A stretch of 64,000 bases of DNA from Chloracidobacterium sp. (GCA_016711345.1 JADJTD010000001.1:3722001-3786000); one strand, 5' to 3'. Positions 1 to 8,209 are shown, counted from the first letter of the stretch. Numbers and translations: made by a program. Notes: generated by a model not told the origin, from the sequence alone.

Positions 1-1075
1 CTTCGCCGAGCAATGGTGTTCCGCTTGGGCCTGCCCACTTCGCAACTGTCAAAAGATAGCCGCCGCCGCTCGAAAGCGGAAACAGCTTCTGTTCAGTGCC
101 TGAACCAAAACTGCGTTCACCGATGACCTCGCCGCGTTTGCGTTCGAGGATTGCTGCCGCAACAACTTCAGCAGCTCCGGCCGTTCCAATATCGACCAGG
201 ACCGCAAGATTTCCATCAAACAAAGCTTTCGCAAACTCAGCAGTGTAAGCAGTCTGCACTTTGTTCTCACGTCCGATCACTTTGGCGATGTCGCCGTCCT
301 TGATGAAAAGATTTGCGACAGAAACGCCTTCGGCAAGGGTTCCGGCGGAAACGCCGCGAAGGTCGAGAACGATCTTCTGGACGCCTTGCTTCATCAGGCT
401 CGACACCTGTGAACGAATGTCGTTACCTTCGCCTTCCTCGAGGCTGTAAACCTTAATAACGCCGATCTTGCCTGCTTCGATACGCGATTCGGCGACGGGA
501 ATTTTGTATGTGCCGCGAACGATCTTGATCGTCTGTGGTTTTTCACCGGCACGGAGAACACGCAAGGCAACAGTTGTTCCCGCGTCTCCGTTGATCAACT
601 GGCGTGCGTCATAAAGCGAAATGTCACGTGTTGCTTTGTTATCTATGTATTCGATAAAATCGCCGCCCTTGATACCGGCCTTTTCGGCAGGTGAGCCTTT
701 GATCGACGAAATTACATACACAAAGCCGGAGATCTGAGAAAATTCGGCGCCGATGCCGACCTTGTTTGAGGTCTTGCTGGCTTCATAGGCCTTTACCTGA
801 TCGGAAGTCAAAAATGATGAGTACGGATCAAGTCCGCCAGCCAGGCCGCGAAGTGCTCCGAGCCTTACCTTCTCCATATTAGGCTCATCGACGTAATCGT
901 TTTGGATATGATTCAGGACGGATTCGACAATTCGAAGTTGAGCGGCCGAATCATTAGCAGGCTGCTGTGCCGATGTCGTAAGAATGGAGCCGACAAACGG
1001 CATTCCGCCAATGACCGCATAGACGGCAATTACGCCGGAAATGACCAGGATCCAAACCTTACCGCGAAATGACAT
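1..1075 (-). CDS. S41-family (CtpA-like) carboxy-terminal-protease homologue, catalytically degenerate, partial
   Basis: The reading frame runs off the left edge; 358 residues are visible from the ATG at 1075. It has an N-terminal membrane segment or signal (residues about 7-30), an S41 N-terminal helical part with DPYSSFL near residue 80, a PDZ domain (about 95-175, with GSPAEKAGIKGGDFI), and the start of the protease core. S41 proteases use a Ser in a GSASASE-type motif and a Lys 25 residues later in TFGKG. Here the equivalent stretches read GTAGAAE and SFGSG, so the Ser position is Gly and the Lys position is Ser. The fold looks intact and the frame is clean, so this is probably an inactive, scaffold-like homologue rather than a pseudogene. 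Known of the family: periplasmic processing of C-termini. The inactivity is my inference from the two missing residues. Confidence 0.85.
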   Translation of the reverse strand, partial: MSFRGKVWILVISGVIAVYAVIGGMPFVGSILTTSAQQPANDSAAQLRIVESVLNHIQNDYVDEPNMEKVRLGALRGLAGGLDPYSSFLTSDQVKAYEASKTSNKVGIGAEFSQISGFVYVISSIKGSPAEKAGIKGGDFIEYIDNKATRDISLYDARQLINGDAGTTVALRVLRAGEKPQTIKIVRGTYKIPVAESRIEAGKIGVIKVYSLEEGEGNDIRSQVSSLMKQGVQKIVLDLRGVSAGTLAEGVSVANLFIKDGDIAKVIGRENKVQTAYTAEFAKALFDGNLAVLVDIGTAGAAEVVAAAILERKRGEVIGERSFGSGTEQKLFPLSSGGGYLLTVAKWAGPSGTPLLGE

Positions 1076-1247
1076 ATAATAACCTCGTATGATAATCCTA
1101 AACCGTGTCTATTACGTGTTCGAATAACAATTTGTTCTAATCGGCAGAAACGCGAGTGTTAACGAGCGTGCCGACTTTGAATGGGCACGCTCCATAACTG
1201 TCGCGTTTCTGCCCGAAAGACCAATTATCCCTTAACGCCAATAACAA

Positions 1248-1739
1248 GTGCAACAAAATAAAACAACTAATGACGACGGACTTGCAGAGCTTTTTCCGGT
1301 TCCTGCAACTGGTCGAATTCTGGCCATCGATCCCGGCACAAAACGCTGCGGCGTTGCCGTCTGCGACGAAATGCGTATCACCACGCGTCCGCTCGCCGTT
1401 ATTGAACGCAAAAGCTGGAAAAAGCTGCTCTTGCATATCAAAGATCTCGTCTCCGAATTTGATGCCAAAGCCCTCGTGATAGGTTTGCCACTCGAATCGG
1501 ACGGCACCGAAAGTGAAATGTCCGCCGAAGCCCGCCGAATGGCCAAAAACTTCTCACTCTCGCTCGAAATTCCCGTCTTTCTCCAAGACGAACGCGTCAC
1601 ATCCTACGAAGCAAAATCCCGCCTCTGGGAACAAGGCAAAACCCTTGATGAAACACGCAAACTAGTCGACAGCGAAGCCGCCGCGATCATCCTCAGCGAT
1701 TTCCTTGATTCCCAGATGCAAAAGCCCTCGCGTCAGTAA
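1248..1739 (+). CDS. ruvX: Putative pre-16S rRNA nuclease / Holliday junction resolvase-like YqgF
   Basis: A 163-residue RNase H-fold protein of the YqgF/RuvX family, matching the usual length plus an N-terminal extension of about 20 residues. The family motifs are all present in order: LAIDPGTKRCGVAV near residue 25 (first acidic residue), GLPLESDG near 80, DERVTS near 114 and DSEAAAIIL near 142. Family members mature the 5' end of 16S rRNA and have also been proposed to resolve recombination intermediates. The start given is a GTG at 1248 without a clear ribosome-binding site, so the true start could be elsewhere in the N-terminal extension. It is transcribed divergently from the S41-like gene. 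Confidence 0.9.
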   Translation: MQQNKTTNDDGLAELFPVPATGRILAIDPGTKRCGVAVCDEMRITTRPLAVIERKSWKKLLLHIKDLVSEFDAKALVIGLPLESDGTESEMSAEARRMAKNFSLSLEIPVFLQDERVTSYEAKSRLWEQGKTLDETRKLVDSEAAAIILSDFLDSQMQKPSRQ

Positions 1740-1792
1740 GGGCGAAACAATGAGCCTCCCAATCCGAAAAACTGCATGATCTTTAACAATTT

Positions 1793-1829
1793 GTATGAAT
1801 AAGTATGAATATTTCATACTTATTCATAC
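1793..1829. repeat. Perfect 17-bp inverted repeat
   Basis: The left arm GTATGAATAAGTATGAA is followed by a TAT centre and the exact reverse complement. It lies 53 bp after ruvX. It has no T-run after the stem and is AT-rich, so it is a poor terminator; a protein-binding dyad or the end of a small mobile element fits better. Confidence 0.9.
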
Positions 1830-1957
1830 CGCCTTCCGCACTGCGCAGCGGCTAACTATTGCAGTTAAGAGAGTTGGTCCATTTTTGCTTGCCTGTCCCA
1901 AGTGTCCCACTGTCCCAGTGTTTTTTTTCGCAAAAGGATTGCAGAGATGTCCAACAA

Positions 1958-1992
1958 ACTTCAGTTTGTTTGCCGAGCCGTCAAACTGAAGT
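1958..1992. repeat. 11-bp inverted repeat (hairpin)
   Basis: ACTTCAGTTTG at 1958-1968 is matched exactly by its reverse complement at 1982-1992, separated by 13 nt. No T-run follows. The role is unknown. Confidence 0.75.
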
Positions 1993-2077
1993 ATGACGGA
2001 CATATTTTCAAAGATCCCGAATCGCCATACAGCAGTTCCCGACTCAACCTAGCGCATTTCGAGACAAATTGGAAGAC

Positions 2078-2123
2078 CAACTTTCTCGATATGACGCAAC
2101 TTTCTCGATTTGACGTAACTTTC
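2078..2123. repeat. 19-bp tandem repeat, about 2.4 copies, possibly an IS end
   Basis: Two adjacent 19-bp units of the form CAACTTTCTCGATNTGACG (2078-2096 and 2097-2115) differ at one base and are followed by a partial third. Multiple short repeats of this kind are known at the ends of IS21-family elements. No transposase is nearby, so an IS remnant is only a guess. Confidence 0.55.
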
Positions 2124-2199
2124 CGACCTCAATCGACACATAATTAGAATTTACAAAGTCATTTCAAAAATAGAGAAATAGTGATAGAATTCCCGTGAT

Positions 2200-2430
2200 A
2201 TGCCAAGTATTGAGACGATATATCAGCAAACCGTTTTGCCACTGCCTCCTGACGACAGGATTCGGCTTGCGGAGATAATCATGGAACATGCCCGCGAAGA
2301 TGTGCCGGGTACGAATGGCCATCGTTCGGCTTTGGAATTACTCGAAAGCCTTCCCAGCGAAGCAGTTTTCAAAGATACAGACTCGGTCGATAAACACCTG
2401 CAATCGGAGCGGGATTCATGGGACAACTAA
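2200..2430 (+). CDS. Small antitoxin-like protein (VapB-type partner of a PIN toxin)
   Basis: A 76-residue acidic protein. Its N-terminal half contains LPLPPDDRIRLAEIIMEHA, which resembles the amphipathic helix of small addiction-module proteins. Its stop codon overlaps the start of the next reading frame by 13 nt, an arrangement typical of antitoxin-toxin operons. The call rests mainly on that context: the following frame begins like a PIN-domain toxin. The toxin is truncated, so this antitoxin has probably lost its partner. Confidence 0.6.
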   Translation: MPSIETIYQQTVLPLPPDDRIRLAEIIMEHAREDVPGTNGHRSALELLESLPSEAVFKDTDSVDKHLQSERDSWDN

Positions 2431-2549
2431 CCTTTCCGCCTTCCTCACTAGTTTACCTCGATACGGCCCCATTTATATACAGTGTCGAAAAGCATGAGGA
2501 ATACTGGTCCATGCTTAGAGATCTGTGGCTTTCTTTGAAGCAGAACTAA
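2418..2549 (+). pseudogene. Truncated PIN-domain (VapC-like) toxin
   Basis: From the ATG at 2418 the frame encodes 43 residues including VYLDTAPFIYSVEKHEEYW. This matches the first strand of a PIN domain, where the Asp in the LDT motif is the first metal-binding acidic residue. PIN toxins are normally about 130-150 residues and three further acidic residues are required, so the frame stops far too early. The 3' part has been lost at the junction with the leftward gene ending at 2546, suggesting that gene arrived by recombination and cut the toxin. Confidence 0.7.
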
Positions 2550-3337
2550 TTCATTCGTGTCCAGCGATTTATCGCAATAACGACATCCCAGAACGCCTTG
2601 TATACGAGGCAGCATTCGCTATGCTGCTGCTTCAGAGGCTCAATCAAATCGCAAAGCCGGATTGCGTGTTCAACGCCAAATGAGAAACCTTCGAAACCCT
2701 TACCGGACAACGGCGCGAATACAAGTCTTTCACCATACTCAATATTTGGAGCGATTTGATGATTTGCCCGGTTCCGATAGTTCATGGTGACCTGTCGGAA
2801 TTCGTCGCCGTCGATCTGTTCTAGTTTGCTTATGAATCGACCCAACGGGTCCTTTATCGATGGCTCGGGTACCTCCAGAGCTAGCTGACTTAATCGTTTT
2901 TCAGAAAGCTCGTGATCAAATATCACCTTCCCCTTCGATTTCTTTAGATTGAACAAGTCTCTGATCGCTCTCGCTGACGTGAACACCAGCTTACCCCGAA
3001 TCGCCGCCGGAAAACTCATCGTCATGAACGCCACAGGTGAAACAACTTCAAACAGCGTGGAGAAACGTTCATCTTTGTCGCGAATCTCATTAAGCACTTG
3101 AGTCCACGCCTCGATGTCGCTGATTGTCCTTGCGAAATGATTTATCCAGTTTAGTAGCTCGTTGACGCCGGCTTGGGCGTCTGACACAACGCGCATATAC
3201 GGGCCGGCGAATTGACCTGTTGTGATATCTTCGTACTCGTCGTAATCGAGAATTTCGCACAAATCCCGTCCCTGCTCACCTCTAAGTTCGAAAAAGTGAC
3301 TGTGAAGTTCGATATATTGTTTCTTCGTTAAACCCAT
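2546..3337 (-). CDS. Hypothetical protein with a HEPN-like RxxxxH motif
   Basis: A 263-residue soluble protein of mostly helical character with no signal peptide. I do not recognise its family. Near residue 189 it contains YRNRANHQ, which fits the Rx4-6H motif of HEPN ribonuclease domains; the surrounding sequence is charged and helical as in HEPN folds. Its neighbour is a broken antitoxin-toxin pair, and its 3' end overlaps the last codons of the truncated toxin, which suggests a small defence or accessory spot. A role in RNA cleavage is speculation based on one short motif. Confidence 0.55.
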   Translation of the reverse strand: MGLTKKQYIELHSHFFELRGEQGRDLCEILDYDEYEDITTGQFAGPYMRVVSDAQAGVNELLNWINHFARTISDIEAWTQVLNEIRDKDERFSTLFEVVSPVAFMTMSFPAAIRGKLVFTSARAIRDLFNLKKSKGKVIFDHELSEKRLSQLALEVPEPSIKDPLGRFISKLEQIDGDEFRQVTMNYRNRANHQIAPNIEYGERLVFAPLSGKGFEGFSFGVEHAIRLCDLIEPLKQQHSECCLVYKAFWDVVIAINRWTRMN

Positions 3338-3386
3338 TATTTTTGCATTCGTTAGTAGTTTAGGTGCACATAGGAACTATTAAAAC

Positions 3387-3524
3387 ATGCCTGTATCTAA
3401 GAAAGAAAAAGACGGGAAAGAAGGTTCTGCGGCAGCCGGTGCAGTTGCCGGTGAGGGACATTTCGAAGCGGTGGAGTCTAAAGATAAAGCCGTCGCAGTT
3501 GATCTGCTTAAAGGACGATCCTGA
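3387..3524 (+). CDS. Possible small charged protein
   Basis: A 45-residue frame beginning MPVSKKEKDGKEGSAAAG lies in the gap between two leftward genes. Its Lys/Glu/Ala-rich composition is protein-like and low in complexity. No strong ribosome-binding site is visible and I recognise no family, so it may be a chance frame. Confidence 0.3.
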   Translation: MPVSKKEKDGKEGSAAAGAVAGEGHFEAVESKDKAVAVDLLKGRS

Positions 3525-3562
3525 TTTTCTGACGATGGTAAAGTTTCGGCGGGCTGCTAATG

Positions 3563-4459
3563 CTATTTAGGCACGATGCCTTCGGAGCTTAGGTAGTCGA
3601 GTAGGTCCTGCGCGTCTTTTCGGTTTGGGTCAGTTGCCGGTGCGAGGGCGAGAAATTTCTTTAGGTGAGCAGCGGCGATGACGAGGCCGGGCCTTTCGGC
3701 AAGGCTGACGAGCGAGAAGCCGGCGTAATATAGTGCCTCGGTATTATCGGGGGCTTCGCGGAGCATGTGGTCGTAGATCGCGACGGCCTTTTGAAACTCG
3801 CCGGTATCGGAATACAATCTCGCGAGCTTTAGCCAAGCCGTGCGGACCTCGACTGGATTTTTTTGGTACGACAGATACTGCAAAAATATCTGATGCGTCT
3901 CTTCGGACACCGATCGCGCCACAAATCGAGCGATCAGCGAAGCGGCATCGACTCGTGCGAGCAACGCTTTTTGCATTTGATCGTGCGTTTTGTCGCCAGC
4001 CAAACGCGGATTCTTATCGGCATCTCTGGCGAGTTCGACCGCCGCTCTGGCACGTTTGTCGGCGTCGGCAACGCCTTCGCGAAAGAGCTGCAACTCCGCT
4101 TCGCGAACCGTTCCCGCCGGGGCCTTGACCGACGCGTTGTAATGCTCGACCGCCTCTAAACGACGAGCGACAGAAGCGTTTGTCGCAAGCGCAGCAAGCG
4201 CCGGATGACCGGGATAATCCTTTATCGCCACATCGAATATCGCGATCGCACCGGCAAAATTCTTCGCCGCAAACGCCGCATTCCCATCAGCCAAAGCCCT
4301 AGCCATCCCCGCATTCTGCGTCTCGATACGCGCATTCTCAGCCTTAAGAGCCGCCAGCTCCGCCGCCGTCGGCGTCCGCTGAGGCGTCGCCTGCCCCAAG
4401 CCCGCTGCCGTGAGAAATAACAAAACGAAGATCGTCAAAATATTGGTGCGAATATTCAT
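3563..4459 (-). CDS. Secreted TPR-repeat protein
   Basis: A 298-residue protein with an N-terminal signal peptide (hydrophobic residues about 7-22, ending near GLGQA). A coiled-coil-like stretch rich in Ala, Leu and Glu follows (about 33-60). TPR-type helix pairs can be seen near residues 57-90 (ALADGNAAFAAKNFAGAIAIF) and 207-250 (LARLYSDTGEFQKAVAIYDHML). TPR proteins mediate protein-protein contacts; the partner is unknown. It starts 36 nt after the end of the penicillin-acylase gene on the same strand, so the two are probably cotranscribed. Confidence 0.75.
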   Translation of the reverse strand: MNIRTNILTIFVLLFLTAAGLGQATPQRTPTAAELAALKAENARIETQNAGMARALADGNAAFAAKNFAGAIAIFDVAIKDYPGHPALAALATNASVARRLEAVEHYNASVKAPAGTVREAELQLFREGVADADKRARAAVELARDADKNPRLAGDKTHDQMQKALLARVDAASLIARFVARSVSEETHQIFLQYLSYQKNPVEVRTAWLKLARLYSDTGEFQKAVAIYDHMLREAPDNTEALYYAGFSLVSLAERPGLVIAAAHLKKFLALAPATDPNRKDAQDLLDYLSSEGIVPK

Positions 4460-4495
4460 AATGTTGCGTTCTTACGAGTCAATAAATCCAGACAG

Positions 4496-6823
4496 CTATT
4501 TTGGCGTCATCACGACGATCTCGGTCGCAGCTTTTTCAACCGCTGATTTGGTGAATGGAAAGATCGCCGGGTTGCCTGTTCGCCATAATTCGAATTGGTC
4601 TTTGAAGTGGGGTGATCTTGGGTTGCCGCTTTGGCCCATTGGGATCACGTGGCGGGTTGCGTCCCAGTTGCCGGGGCTGGTGATTAGTCGCATTGAGACG
4701 CCGGAACCGACGTTCGGCGTATTATTGCTGCCCGAAATGCCGACATTGGGCGTTGAAAACTGCCCGCCAATGAGCGGAACCGCAGCAAGCGGATGCGGAA
4801 ATCGCGAAGTGAACGATTTGCCCCAAACCCAGCCAGACGGATCGCTACCGTATGTTTTCGAGGCCGCGAGATCGCTGCGAACAATTCCATCACAAGCCTT
4901 GTAAAACTCTCCATAGTTTTTAAATCCCGCCGGAAGCCAACGCGGAAGCTTTTCACGAATGGCCAGATCGAAAACACGCGGGCGAATTAAAAACGCAGGT
5001 ACCGGTTTGTTGTCTTCAGCCATTTTATTGACGACACAGGTGTTGATCTCATTTGCGAGAACTGCGCCGCGGCTGTCAGGAGTCATCTTGCCGTCCCAGT
5101 CTTTCAAAACTGAAAGAGATTCAGCAGAGATCGTACCTTCGGCGACCAGAGTCTTTGCAAAAGCAGCGAGCGGCCAGTTGTAAACGTCATGCTGAATGTC
5201 GCGCGAATCGTCCATCGTGACCTTTTTGTTCTTAGAAAGAAGGTCGTATATCCGGCGTGCACGCGCCGAGCCGTAAACGCGAGTCATCTGCGGATATTTG
5301 TAATCCGTGCCGGCTATTCGCTGGTTCGCAGTGACTATAAAACCGTCGGGCGGATTGTAAAGGTGCGGCAATTCTTCAAACGGAATGTTGCCCAGCCAAT
5401 CTCCATCCGTCGTCGAACCGTCATAGGGTAAAGAGCCGTCACCGGTCTTGCGGATCGGGATCCGGCCGGCAGCGTACCAGCCAATATTGCCCTTGATATC
5501 AGCGTAAACAAAGTTCTGTGTTGGGCCGGTGTATGCCTTCAGAGCGTTCTTGAAAGTCGGCCAGTCTTTGGCACGGTTGATAAGGAAGAACGCGTCGATG
5601 CCCATGTTCATCGGGTCGCGAGCAGTCCATTTTAGAGCGTATTTTTTGCCGGTCTCTTCCGTTATGACAACGCCGTTGCGTGTTTCCATCACTTCGATCG
5701 TCTGCTCACTGGTGTCGGTCTTTAACGGATTCGTGCGAACTTTTATTGTTTCCTTTCGAAGGACCGGTTTAGCCCAGCCGGTAGGCGTTTTGTATTCGCC
5801 GGCGGCATTGAACGTCTCAGCGTAGAGGTCCTGAACGTCAGGCCCGACGTTGGTCATTCCCCAAGCGATCGATTCATTATGTCCGATCGCAACACCCGGA
5901 AGCCCAGGAACCGTCACACCAGCAACATGCATTGTCGGCGTCCTGAGATCGACAAGGTGCCATATGCCGGGCGTCGTCGGCGACAAATGCGGATCGCTTG
6001 CCAGCATCGCCTTGCCGTCGGCGGTTCGCTTTCCTGAGATGACCCAGTTGTTCGAGGCAGCGAGTTCTTCGGCATACAGCCCGACCGTTGTAAGCGAACT
6101 CTCACGCAGCACAGCGTCTCTTTCCGCCATCGCAAGAGCATCTGCCGCCGGCTCGATTCCTAATCCCGATACCGCTGCCGATTGTTTGGAGTCTTTGCCG
6201 AACAACACCACATCGTAAGGCGTGACCGGATCGGTTAGGTCGGCGTACTTCTGTTTGTCAATTCCACTGAGAGAAGCCTTGATCAGATCTAATCTCCAAG
6301 TCGAACTAAGTGCATCGGCCAGGATCGCTCCGATAATAAGCGTATCCGAAGCCAGCCAAGGCGTCGGTTTGTACTGCAAGATAGTAAATTCGGGCGGCGT
6401 GGTCTTTTCGTCAAGCGTCGCGATGTAAGCGTTGACGCCGCGAGCGTAGCTGTCGAGCAATGCACGCGACTCGGGCTTTACCGATTCCAGACTCTTTTCG
6501 ACAATGCCCGAAAAACCAAACCGCCGCCATCGTTTATCTTCTTCAAGCCGAACCTCACCAAAGACCTCCGCCAATTGCCCTCTCGCCAGTCGTCGCATCA
6601 CGTCCATCTGCCACAGACGGGCGCTTGCGGTCACATAACCTTGAGCAAAATAAAGATCGGCATCTGATTTTGCTTCGATATAGGGGATTCCGCGATCATC
6701 ACGCCGGATCGCCACTTCGGACTTCAATCCGTCCACAGATATCTTGGTCGGCGGAACCAGCGCGGATCCGGAAAAACAAAGGAACATAACAATAGCTAAC
6801 GACTTTAGAATGATGATTTTCAT
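4496..6823 (-). CDS. Penicillin acylase family N-terminal-nucleophile hydrolase
   Basis: A 775-residue exported protein from the ATG at 6823, preferred because the signal peptide (MKIIILKSLAIVMFLCFSGS) begins there. The alpha-chain region contains DVMRRLARGQLAEVFG (near residue 75). The beta chain would begin at the Ser in ASNNWVISG (near residue 257), the autoproteolytic nucleophile of the family, followed by MLASDPHL. The family makes one precursor that cleaves itself into two chains and hydrolyses amides such as beta-lactams or acyl-homoserine lactones; the substrate cannot be told from sequence. The length fits. It is the first gene of a probable operon with the TPR protein. Confidence 0.9.
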   Translation of the reverse strand: MKIIILKSLAIVMFLCFSGSALVPPTKISVDGLKSEVAIRRDDRGIPYIEAKSDADLYFAQGYVTASARLWQMDVMRRLARGQLAEVFGEVRLEEDKRWRRFGFSGIVEKSLESVKPESRALLDSYARGVNAYIATLDEKTTPPEFTILQYKPTPWLASDTLIIGAILADALSSTWRLDLIKASLSGIDKQKYADLTDPVTPYDVVLFGKDSKQSAAVSGLGIEPAADALAMAERDAVLRESSLTTVGLYAEELAASNNWVISGKRTADGKAMLASDPHLSPTTPGIWHLVDLRTPTMHVAGVTVPGLPGVAIGHNESIAWGMTNVGPDVQDLYAETFNAAGEYKTPTGWAKPVLRKETIKVRTNPLKTDTSEQTIEVMETRNGVVITEETGKKYALKWTARDPMNMGIDAFFLINRAKDWPTFKNALKAYTGPTQNFVYADIKGNIGWYAAGRIPIRKTGDGSLPYDGSTTDGDWLGNIPFEELPHLYNPPDGFIVTANQRIAGTDYKYPQMTRVYGSARARRIYDLLSKNKKVTMDDSRDIQHDVYNWPLAAFAKTLVAEGTISAESLSVLKDWDGKMTPDSRGAVLANEINTCVVNKMAEDNKPVPAFLIRPRVFDLAIREKLPRWLPAGFKNYGEFYKACDGIVRSDLAASKTYGSDPSGWVWGKSFTSRFPHPLAAVPLIGGQFSTPNVGISGSNNTPNVGSGVSMRLITSPGNWDATRHVIPMGQSGNPRSPHFKDQFELWRTGNPAIFPFTKSAVEKAATEIVVMTPK

Positions 6824-6948
6824 AATGAAATTAATGTAAGAAATCACACAAGTAATCTACGTCTCAATTAACGTTGGTCTGTTGATTCGCCTTCGCCCTT
6901 AAGTTAAACTTTTTCTGGTTCCTAATCAAATTCTTTTGGAGATACAGA

Positions 6949-7410
6949 ATGAATTCGCTCAAATTGGTCATCTTAATTTCGGTATTTTCCGCTTTCGTAT
7001 TTTCTTGCGCACAACCTCCGACAACGTCTAATGTCAATAATACAAATGTCAGCCGCACGGTTGAAAATGTACCTGTTTCCACCAATAGCACGACTAGTGT
7101 GGCTAATAATTTGCGCGCAGGTAGATCTGCGGCGGTTACAGACACGGCGGTTGATGACAAGCCGGTCGACCTTTATGCACAGAACTGCATGATCTGTCAC
7201 AAAGACTCAGGCAAGGGCGGCAAGATGACGTTAGAAGGCAAGACGATCAGTCCTGATGATCTAACCTCCGCGAAGATCAAAGCTAAGTCTGACGACAAGC
7301 TGTTGGCAGAGATCAAACAAGGCGTGCCTGACGAAGGAATGCCTGCATTTAAGGGCAAGCTTTCTGACGAAGAGATCAAGTCGATCATTCAAAAGATACG
7401 AAAGTTCTAA
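6949..7410 (+). CDS. Small class-I cytochrome c lipoprotein
   Basis: A 153-residue lipoprotein: the signal peptide ends in the lipobox FVFSC at residues about 17-21. A Ser/Thr/Asn-rich linker of about 45 residues follows, then a single cytochrome c domain. The haem-binding CMICH motif lies near residue 80 and the probable axial Met is in GMPAFKGKL near residue 127. It would sit outside the cytoplasmic membrane and shuttle electrons. A spaced GGAG precedes the start. The gene stands alone, next to the tRNA that serves as the island insertion site. Confidence 0.9.
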   Translation: MNSLKLVILISVFSAFVFSCAQPPTTSNVNNTNVSRTVENVPVSTNSTTSVANNLRAGRSAAVTDTAVDDKPVDLYAQNCMICHKDSGKGGKMTLEGKTISPDDLTSAKIKAKSDDKLLAEIKQGVPDEGMPAFKGKLSDEEIKSIIQKIRKF

Positions 7411-7475
7411 TTGTTGCCGCCAATGTGATGTAATTTGCAATTGCATGAGTCAGAACCTAGAATCTTCTTTTGCAT

Positions 7476-7552
7476 GCACCCGTAGCTCAGCTGGATAGAG
7501 TATCTGACTTCGAATCAGAGGGTCGCAAGTTCGAATCTTGCCGGGTGTACCA
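7476..7552 (+). tRNA. tRNA-Arg (anticodon TCG)
   Basis: A 77-nt tRNA including an encoded CCA. The acceptor stem GCACCCG/CGGGTGT, D-arm, anticodon stem TCTGA/TCAGA with loop CTTCGAA, and T-arm GCAAG/CTTGC all pair. The anticodon TCG reads CGA. Its 3' 47 nt are repeated exactly at 42,662 and 55,185, so it is the attachment site of two tandem islands. Confidence 0.97.
7506..7552 (+). repeat. att core 1, inside tRNA-Arg
   Basis: The 47 nt from the anticodon loop to CCA are identical in all three copies (7506, 42,662, 55,185). The base before the core differs from the other two copies, so identity starts here. Integration at this site keeps the tRNA whole. Confidence 0.95.
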
Positions 7553-7560
7553 ATAAAAAT

Positions 7561-7593
7561 GGGCGTGAGATGAATTCACGCCCTCTTTTGTTT
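7561..7593 (+). terminator. Rho-independent terminator after tRNA-Arg
   Basis: A perfect 8-bp stem GGGCGTGA/TCACGCCC with a 7-nt loop is followed by TCTTTTGTTT. It starts 9 nt after the tRNA and lies inside island A, so the island supplies this terminator. Confidence 0.8.
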
Positions 7594-7840
7594 CTTCAAA
7601 CTCACCCTTTTACTCACCTTTTGGATAAATATCGCAACGTCTTCACAAACGGATTCGAGACGTTAAATTCCTTTGATATTGATACTGTGTGTATAAATAC
7701 TTTTGATTAGCGCACATTCTGTCGTGAATTCACCTTGCTCTAATCCACCACCGCACACTTCCCTAAGGTTAGAATTACAGGGACAATATTGACTTCATCA
7801 AAGCGAGCTGTAAAACTTTGTAAATCCTAGTTGTAGGGCC
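7594..7840. other. Left end of island A, no gene seen
   Basis: An AT-rich stretch of about 250 bp between the tRNA terminator and the first repeat unit. Island integrase genes usually sit in this position; none is present. Confidence 0.6.
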
Positions 7841-8011
7841 ATGCCGATTCAAAAGGTACCCACACGTCAAGTAACCGATAGAGCGATCTCAGATATGCCG
7901 ATTGACAAGCGTGGATTCGCGATTGCGGAGAAGCAGGTTTACAAGGAAGAATGGGAAGAAAAAAACAGCGAAACTGTCAGGCCGAAAGGTCTTGAAGAAT
8001 TGGACTTTTGA
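7841..8011 (+). CDS. ORF-a of repeat R1: small conserved protein or C-terminal fragment
   Basis: A 56-residue frame beginning MPIQKVPTRQVTDRAISD and ending GLEELDF. In R5 the same protein segment (TDRAISDMPIDKRGFAIAE) is retained although bases differ mostly at third codon positions, for example ACC GAT AGA against ACC GAC CGA. That pattern is what protein-level selection leaves, so ORF-a is or was translated. R2, R4 and R7 keep only its last part. No family is recognised. It could be the tail of a longer ancestral gene. Confidence 0.4.
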   Translation: MPIQKVPTRQVTDRAISDMPIDKRGFAIAEKQVYKEEWEEKNSETVRPKGLEELDF

Positions 8012-8045
8012 GGCCAAAATGTCTGTAAGTTGTTGATTTTAATGA

Positions 8046-8060
8046 GTGTAACTGTTACAC
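8046..8060. promoter_or_regulatory. 15-bp dyad of repeat R1
   Basis: GTGTAACTGTTACAC is a perfect 7-1-7 palindrome between ORF-a and ORF-b, upstream of the ORF-b Shine-Dalgarno. A one-base centre disfavours an RNA hairpin, so a site for a dimeric DNA-binding protein is more likely. Confidence 0.7.
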
Positions 8061-8209
8061 TTTTGAGGTTTTGAGGAGAGTAAAATGTTCATACAATTCC
8101 GCTCTCCAGGATGTGACATTGCGAAGACTATCGACGTACCTGAAAGACACCATGCAGTAGATATCTCGCTTTGGCTGGACCGTCATTTCTCCGCTAATTC
8201 TTCGCCTTT

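Larger units (their letters stand above)
1740..2199. other. Intergenic stretch without a credible gene, rich in inverted and direct repeats
   Basis: No reading frame here resembles a protein. The stretch holds a perfect 17-bp inverted repeat (1793-1829), an 11-bp inverted repeat (1958-1992), a short triple TGTCCCA direct repeat near 1896-1920 and a 19-bp tandem repeat (2078-2123). It then runs into an AT-rich stretch upstream of the antitoxin gene. The repeat density suggests remains of mobile-element ends or regulatory sites. Confidence 0.6.
7841..8209 (+). repeat. Intergenic repeat unit R1 (most complete copy)
   Basis: R1 runs up to the stop codon of the leftward surface gene. In order it holds the 3' part of small ORF-a (ending GLEELDF), a 15-bp dyad, a strong Shine-Dalgarno GAGGAGAG and the first codons of ORF-b (MFIQFR...GCDIAKTIDVPERHHAVDI...WL). 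Related copies are R2 (14,813), R3 (15,181), R4 (21,771), R5 (26,401), R6 (31,564) and R7 (41,564). All fuse ORF-b at nearly the same codon to a surface gene 3' end, so the junction predates the duplications. Confidence 0.85.

Noticed and set aside
8046..8060. The GTGTAAC dyad as a transcription terminator for the leftward genes
   Set aside because: The centre is one base, the arms are AT-rich, no T-run follows on the minus strand and it lies about 150 bp past the stop codons.
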